Assembly: GCF_900541275.1 (NCBI RefSeq)
Contig: NZ_UQJH01000031.1
Span: 1-9,874, forward strand
Source: an uncultured Porphyromonas sp.
GTDB lineage: Bacteria > Bacteroidota > Bacteroidia > Bacteroidales > Porphyromonadaceae
Direction of reading: 5' to 3'
Length of the DNA: 9,874 bases
Within the stretch, counting starts at the first letter, position 1; each line of letters starts with the position of its first letter. The position numbers and the translations under genes were made by a program. Below the pieces are notes generated by a model, which was not told where the DNA came from, did no database searches, and saw only the letters and a list, made by a program, of their open reading frames with translations. Below are positions 6,000-9,874 of the stretch, in pieces.

Positions 6000-7457
6000 A
6001 TGACCAAGATGACTCATAAGCTTAGCCTGCCTCTCGCCTCCCTTCTCGTGGGCGTGTGTCTCCTTCTCGTCTCGTGCGAGGACCGGTCCAATACACTGGG
6101 GGTGGGGATGATGCCGGACTACACGCGGTTTAAGTCCTTTGACACCACCTTTGACCTCTCCTATCGGACTATCTCGGCCGATATGAAGGGCACCGGGAGC
6201 ACCACCTCCGGCACGCAATACAATAGGATGTACGTCAGCTCCAATTACGGCTACATCGGGCGGATCCCCAATCAGGAGTTTGGTGGCATAGAGACGGAGT
6301 ATCTCACGCAGATGTACTGCCCTGAGGGCTTCCTCTTCCGCGATCAGCCGGTGGATAACCGCATCGACTCCGCCTTCCTGACGCTCTACTACGATGGCTA
6401 CTCAGGCTACGGAAAGGATCTGGTGGAGGTGGCAGCATATCGGCTCGATAAGCCTCTCCCCGGCAATAGCAAGTACTCGCTCGAGAGTATCTCTGACTAC
6501 TACACCCGGGGCGTGAGTAAGGAGCTGGGGCGTGCCTCATTCATGGCAGTGACCGGCACCCCGCACGAGGGCAAGGGGACCTGGGTCCGCATCCCGATCG
6601 CACGGGAGATCGGCCAGGACTTCTACGACAAGTCGGTCGCCGGGAGCGAGGTCTTCCGGAGCCAGGCCGCTTTTGACCAGTACTTCCCCGGCGTCTACTT
6701 CCGCGTATCTGCCGGTACCGGCAGTGTCATCCGCGTTGTGCGGACCGCACTGACCTTTTGCTACCGCACGAAGCAGATGCTCAAGCGCCGCTCCACCGGC
6801 AAGGTCGACTCCCTCGCTTACGTGCCGACGATACAGGAGCTCTCGCACACCAACGAGGTCCCTCAGCTCTCCCGCTTTGCCAATACGGGGCTGAGTGAGC
6901 TGATGACTCCGGGGACCGACTACGCTTATGTCAAGTCTCCGGCAGGTGTGCTGGCAGAGATCACTATACCTACCCGTGAGATCAAGAAGAAGCTGGACGA
7001 GGCCCCCAAGGGCTCTGTCCGCGTCCTTGCCTCGGCACCTTTCGCCATTTCGGGCGAGAATCGCCAGCTCTCCGAGTATCAGCTGGTCTACCCGACAAGC
7101 CTCGTCCTGATGCCGCGGGACTCTGTGGCACATTTCTTTGAGAGCGAGCTGACCGATACCGACTCCCCCTTCACCACCTACGTGAGTAGGCAGGCGATCC
7201 AGGGCTCCTCGACCTACACCTTTGGCAACATCTCGGCGCTGATAAGCAAGCATATCGAGAAGAAGCCCGATGAGGATCTCCGTGTCGTGGTCGTCCCGGT
7301 GCAGTATGTCGCTGCTGAGCAGCAGCAGAGCGGGGCCGTCTCGCCCTCCTCGGTGACCAATTTGGTGCTCCCATCCACGCTTAAGATCAAGATGGATGGG
7401 AAGAATAATAAGCTCAGAGTCTATATCAACGAACGCAAGGAGGGGTCGCCCTTCTGA
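6000..7457 (+). CDS. DUF4270 family lipoprotein
   Basis: A 485-aa exported protein. The ATG at 6000 begins a lipoprotein signal (charged start, hydrophobic LPLASLLVGVCLLL, lipobox LVSC, Cys26). The frame is open back to a TTG at 5925, but that extension would put a hydrophilic segment ahead of the signal and would start inside the dyad upstream, so I reject it. An ATG at 6009 is an equally possible start. The mature protein begins CEDRSNTLGVGMMPD, has an SAFLTLYYDGYSGYGKDLVEVAAYRLDKPL strand region and a largely beta character, matching the DUF4270 family of Bacteroidota. Its function is unknown to me; by the signal it is anchored in a membrane, possibly the outer one. Its pairing with the short synthase-like gene is a recurring arrangement as I recall it. 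A terminator follows. Confidence 0.78.
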   Translation: MTKMTHKLSLPLASLLVGVCLLLVSCEDRSNTLGVGMMPDYTRFKSFDTTFDLSYRTISADMKGTGSTTSGTQYNRMYVSSNYGYIGRIPNQEFGGIETEYLTQMYCPEGFLFRDQPVDNRIDSAFLTLYYDGYSGYGKDLVEVAAYRLDKPLPGNSKYSLESISDYYTRGVSKELGRASFMAVTGTPHEGKGTWVRIPIAREIGQDFYDKSVAGSEVFRSQAAFDQYFPGVYFRVSAGTGSVIRVVRTALTFCYRTKQMLKRRSTGKVDSLAYVPTIQELSHTNEVPQLSRFANTGLSELMTPGTDYAYVKSPAGVLAEITIPTREIKKKLDEAPKGSVRVLASAPFAISGENRQLSEYQLVYPTSLVLMPRDSVAHFFESELTDTDSPFTTYVSRQAIQGSSTYTFGNISALISKHIEKKPDEDLRVVVVPVQYVAAEQQQSGAVSPSSVTNLVLPSTLKIKMDGKNNKLRVYINERKEGSPF

Positions 7458-7470
7458 TGTGCTTCGCACA
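7458..7470 (+). other. Mini-hairpin right after the DUF4270 stop
   Basis: TGTGC (7458-7462) and GCACA (7466-7470) pair around TTC, beginning at the base after the TGA (7455-7457). The trinucleotide loop TTC, or GAA on the other strand, is the same as in the hairpins of the two-hairpin repeats elsewhere in the window. Confidence 0.45.
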
Positions 7471-7478
7471 AGTATCCC

Positions 7479-7524
7479 AAGGAGACTCCTCGATCCGATG
7501 TGGTAGGGGGAGTCTCCTTTCTTG
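7479..7524 (+). terminator. Intrinsic terminator after the DUF4270 gene
   Basis: AAGGAGACTCC (7479-7489) is the exact complement of GGAGTCTCCTT (7509-7519), an 11-bp stem. The right arm runs straight into a T-rich tail (TTTCTT). The loop is long (19 nt). It sits 22 bp after the stop and before the next gene at 7545, and probably separates the two transcripts. Confidence 0.6.
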
Positions 7525-7544
7525 CCTTTCGACACCCTCTTGTG

Positions 7545-9398
7545 ATGAGAAAATCGTATAACACCCTCCTTCTTCTCCTTCTGCTCCTTCTCACTGCTCC
7601 CACCGCCGTGCTTCACGCTCAGTCCACGCTGGAGGAGCGGTCGCGGTCGGTGATCCTGGTGAAGAATATGCAGGGACTTGTGCCCCTTTCTCTCAGTCCG
7701 TCCGAGCGCATCACCCTGCTGAGTGACGACCTGCAGGCTGTCAAGCCTCTCACTCGGCGGCTCGGGAGCTACCTGCCGGCGGATCGGATCTCCGTCCGAT
7801 CGCTGACGAGGGTCCCCTCCCTCACGGCTGACGATCTGCTCGTCGTGGTGGTCACCAAGGGTGACCGCACGTTGCCAGGAGAGGTGGACTCGCTACTTAG
7901 TGAGCGAAAGAGCGTGCTGCTCTTCGTGGACCGCCCCTCGGCGGACGCCTATACCCATGCCGTCATTGCTGCTGATGCGATCGCCATCTCGGCTAAGGGC
8001 ACGGAGGGGATGAGTGCGCTTGCTGATGCCCTGATGGGCGGGATCCCCTTCGGTGGGACGCTGCTGGACGACAAGCCGACCCTTTTCCCCAATGGCGCCG
8101 GTCTCACGACCACTAAGACCCGCCTCGCAACCGCCTTGCCCGAGGATGTAGACCTCGATGGGCGAGTCCTCGCTCGGATCGATCGCATCGCAGAGGAGGG
8201 GCTTAGGGCTGGTGCCTACCCCGGCTGCCAGGTGCTGGTCGCCAAGGATGGGTATGTGGTCTACAGCAAGGCTTTTGGCTTCAAGGATGCGAGACGAAAG
8301 GAGCCGAATAGTACCGAGACGCTCTACGACCTCGCCTCGATGACGAAGGCGATGGCGACCGTGCCCTTGGTGATGATGGCGGACGATGAGGGCAGACTAC
8401 GGCTCAGCGACCGCATCGATAAGCATATCGACTACCTCCGCTGGAGCAATAAGGGTGACGTGAGGATCTCACAGCTCCTGCAGCACTGCGGGGGTATGCC
8501 GGCGGTGATCCGCTTCTATGAAGAGATGATCGACGATGCCAGCTATGACCCGCCGCTGATCGCCTTTCGCCTGACAGAGGGCTACCCGACGCAGATGGAT
8601 CGAAATGCCTGGGCAAGATCGGGATTTCGGTACAGGAGCTCGATGGTCAGCCGCGACTCGACGGCAGTCTACTCGCAGCGCTTCTGCAAGGGGCTCTACC
8701 TCTCCCCAGAGGTACGGGAGATGATGCGTCGGGAGATGAAGGAGTGCAACCGCCGCAGTGGGGGCTACCGCTACAGCGACATTGACTTCCTGCTCCTGCA
8801 AGAGGTGCTGGAGCACTCCTACCGGAGGGGGCTGGACACGCTCTTCAGCGAGCGGATCGCTGCACCTCTCGGACTCACGCGCCTTTGCTATAGACCGCTG
8901 CAGCACTTTGGTCCCAAGGAGATGGCCGAGGGACAGCGGGACAACTTCCTCCGTCATCAGACCCTGCGAGGCGACGTGGATGATGAGGCGGCAGCTATGC
9001 TGGGTGGCGTGAGTGGCAATGCGGGTCTCTTCGGCAACGCCGAGAGCTGTGCCGTGGTCTGTCAGATGCTCCTCGATGGCGGACGGTATGGCGGGCGGAT
9101 GCTCATCGATGCGGAGACGATCCGTCACTACACCACCTACCGTCACCGCCCCTCGCCCTATGCGCTCGGCTTTGACCGGCAAAGGGGTGACGGACGAGGA
9201 AACACCTGCGAGGAGGCACCGATGAGTGCTTATGGCCATACAGGCTTTACCGGCACCTGCTTCTGGATCGACCCGACCAATCAGATTGTCTACATCTTCC
9301 TCAGCAATAGGGTCGCACCTCAGCGCTGGAATCGTAAGCTCTCCTCCCTCGACATCCGCACCCGCATCCAGTCGGTGATCTATGATGCTCTCCCCTGA
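7545..9398 (+). CDS. Exported serine hydrolase (beta-lactamase superfamily) with a GH3 C-domain-like N-terminal region
   Basis: A 617-aa protein starting at the ATG at 7545, which opens a Sec signal (MRKSYNT, nine Leu in a row, cleavage expected after HA at 25). A GTG at 7500 would place hydrophilic residues ahead of the signal and lies in the terminator loop. Residues about 33-175 recall the C-terminal domain of GH3 enzymes: VILVKNMQGLVPL (36-48), a LLVVVV strand, and ALMGGIPFGGTLL (about 162-174). Residues about 205-615 form a beta-lactamase/esterase-type serine hydrolase with SMTK (S265, K268), YSD (Y410) and HTGFTGT (565-571), followed by NRVAP. In Bacteroidota, GH3-plus-serine-hydrolase fusions of about 1000 aa are common as I recall; here the GH3 catalytic domain is missing. 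It probably acts in the periplasm on a peptide, ester or cell-wall substrate; the substrate is unknown. Confidence 0.82.
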   Translation: MRKSYNTLLLLLLLLLTAPTAVLHAQSTLEERSRSVILVKNMQGLVPLSLSPSERITLLSDDLQAVKPLTRRLGSYLPADRISVRSLTRVPSLTADDLLVVVVTKGDRTLPGEVDSLLSERKSVLLFVDRPSADAYTHAVIAADAIAISAKGTEGMSALADALMGGIPFGGTLLDDKPTLFPNGAGLTTTKTRLATALPEDVDLDGRVLARIDRIAEEGLRAGAYPGCQVLVAKDGYVVYSKAFGFKDARRKEPNSTETLYDLASMTKAMATVPLVMMADDEGRLRLSDRIDKHIDYLRWSNKGDVRISQLLQHCGGMPAVIRFYEEMIDDASYDPPLIAFRLTEGYPTQMDRNAWARSGFRYRSSMVSRDSTAVYSQRFCKGLYLSPEVREMMRREMKECNRRSGGYRYSDIDFLLLQEVLEHSYRRGLDTLFSERIAAPLGLTRLCYRPLQHFGPKEMAEGQRDNFLRHQTLRGDVDDEAAAMLGGVSGNAGLFGNAESCAVVCQMLLDGGRYGGRMLIDAETIRHYTTYRHRPSPYALGFDRQRGDGRGNTCEEAPMSAYGHTGFTGTCFWIDPTNQIVYIFLSNRVAPQRWNRKLSSLDIRTRIQSVIYDALP

Positions 9399-9538
9399 GA
9401 TCTCTTCTGGAGTCGCACGGGTCGGACGGCAGCAGCGTCAACGGAGGCCATTGACACAGCGCTTCCCTGCCGGGGTGCCATCCTGCCGGGGCCGATCCCG
9501 AAGGGGCGCATATGAAAACGTCAAATAGATGGCATATC
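9399..9538. other. Non-coding spacer after the hydrolase gene
   Basis: No gene is recognised. The 10-mer CCTGCCGGGG occurs twice, at 9466-9475 and 9482-9491, 16 bp apart, and CCC-GAA-GGG (9497-9505) is another tiny GAA-loop hairpin. There is no convincing terminator directly after the stop. Confidence 0.4.
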
Positions 9539-9613
9539 GGCATCCGTAAGGATGCCCGTTTCCTATGCATCGGTCGAGCCACGAAGTGGCGAAGACCGAT
9601 GTTATAGCATAGG
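9539..9613 (+). repeat. Two-hairpin repeat element, copy D
   Basis: Hairpin A is GGCATCC (9539-9545) with GGATGCC (9550-9556), loop GTAA. Hairpin B is larger: a 14-nt left arm CCTATGCATCGGTC (9562-9575) pairs with GACCGAT (9594-9600) and, after a GTTATA bulge, with GCATAGG (9607-9613). Inside it GCCAC (9578-9582) pairs with GTGGC (9586-9590) around GAA. Words and order match copy U at 205-261: GGCATCCG, GCCCG, CATCGGTC, then GCCACnAAG. It is in the same orientation as copy U. Confidence 0.65.
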
Positions 9614-9623
9614 CATTACGACT

Positions 9624-9684
9624 CGACCCCTTGTGGGTCGCCGGGAAGGGCAATGTCTGCTCGGCGACGCCCTGGCGGGGTCGC
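9624..9684. other. Nested hairpins between the facing repeat copies
   Basis: CGACCC (9624-9629) can pair with GGGTCG (9635-9640), or CGACCCC (9624-9630) with GGGGTCG (9677-9683), so two folds compete. GCGAC (9664-9668) can also pair with GTCGC (9680-9684), with GCC/GGC inside. The segment is the centre of the inverted pair formed by the two flanking repeat copies. Confidence 0.45.
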
Positions 9685-9694
9685 GGTGGTCGGT

Positions 9695-9764
9695 TGTGTC
9701 TCGACACATCGGTCACCGCTTCGCGGATGACCGATGCCTATGGAGCGAGCACCCTTCGGATGCC
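9695..9764 (-). repeat. Two-hairpin repeat element, copy E (inverted)
   Basis: Read on the minus strand from 9764: GGCATCCG, hairpin A (GCATCC-GAA-GGGTGC, one G-U pair), linker CGCTCCATAG, then hairpin B (CATCGGTCA 9736-9728 with TGACCGATG 9715-9707, inner CCGC/GCGG with a 3-nt loop and one bulged base), and a tail ATGTGTCGAGACACA. It matches copy U closely (CGCTCCAT, CATCGGTCA, AAGCGGTGACCG, ATGTGTCG) and lies opposite to copies U and D. Confidence 0.62.
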
Positions 9765-9813
9765 TCACGGATGAGCCCCCTTGGTATATGATTACTCAAA
9801 TGCGTCATCCCTG

Positions 9814-9842
9814 CCCCGACTACGCCTACCGGGGGATTTTCT
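9814..9842 (+). terminator. Possible intrinsic terminator
   Basis: CCCCG (9814-9818) pairs with CGGGG (9830-9834) around an 11-nt loop and is followed by GATTTTCTT. It is 415 bp past the hydrolase stop, so it might end read-through from that gene or from an RNA made across the repeats. The stem is short. Confidence 0.3.
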
Positions 9843-9850
9843 TAACTTTG
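9843..9850 (+). promoter_or_regulatory. Possible -7 promoter box at the window edge
   Basis: TAACTTTG matches TAnnTTTG exactly, but no TTTG-like -33 box lies 19-21 bp upstream. It would drive a gene beginning beyond the window. AGTGG (9859-9863) and CCACT (9870-9874) could form a hairpin in its leader. Confidence 0.3.
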
Positions 9851-9874
9851 TGGCGGGTAGTGGATTGGGCCACT

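Noticed and set aside
7500..7544. GTG start for the serine hydrolase
   Set aside because: It lies in the terminator loop and would mask the N-terminal signal peptide.
6537..7616. 359-codon open frame on the minus strand opposite the DUF4270 gene
   Set aside because: Shadow of the lipoprotein gene; it also runs through the terminator and into the next gene's signal peptide.
9399..9874. Small + and - frames in the hairpin-rich 3' region as genes
   Set aside because: The translations are low in recognisable content and follow the repeated hairpins; the palindromes explain the open frames on both strands.

Overview
The window looks like chromosomal DNA from a GC-rich member of the Bacteroidales, probably Porphyromonas or a close relative. 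The evidence is a DUF2027-Smr protein, a DUF4270 lipoprotein and a short 'glycogen synthase' found beside DUF4270, plus promoters of the Bacteroidota type (-7 box TAnnTTTG, -33 box TTTG). The genus is an inference. All seven confident genes lie on the + strand.

Layout: (1) 1-323 has no recognisable gene. It holds a two-hairpin repeat (about 205-285) and then a good -7 box just upstream of the first gene. (2) 324-4791 is a tight four-gene cluster, probably one operon, with gaps of 37, 10 and 2 bp: a DUF2027/Smr-domain protein, a CYTH (triphosphate tunnel) protein, a 5'-nucleotidase/cyclic-nucleotide phosphodiesterase-like lipoprotein, and mannose-1-phosphate guanylyltransferase. Phosphate and nucleotide chemistry is the common theme: nucleotide phosphoester hydrolysis, triphosphate binding and GDP-mannose supply. 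(3) 4792-5079 is a spacer with two perfect, A+T-rich inverted repeats (21-bp and 16-bp arms) set exactly 44 bp apart, followed by a near-consensus promoter. (4) 5080-7457 encodes a truncated and degenerate starch/glycogen-synthase N-domain protein and a DUF4270 lipoprotein, ended by a hairpin-T-tract terminator. (5) 7545-9398 encodes an exported serine hydrolase of the beta-lactamase superfamily. It carries an N-terminal remnant that resembles the C-terminal domain of family 3 glycoside hydrolases. (6) 9399-9874 is non-coding and dense in hairpins. It holds two more copies of the two-hairpin repeat, facing each other, and a possible terminator and promoter for whatever lies beyond the window.

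The genes themselves are mostly ordinary. The less explained content is in the spacers: a dispersed two-hairpin element in three copies (one direct copy at each end of the window and one inverted), and the 44-bp-periodic palindromes. Two proteins also look like cut-down versions of larger enzymes: the synthase lacking its KTGG loop and C-terminal half, and the hydrolase lacking a GH3 catalytic domain. I saw no tRNA, rRNA, CRISPR array or transposase gene.
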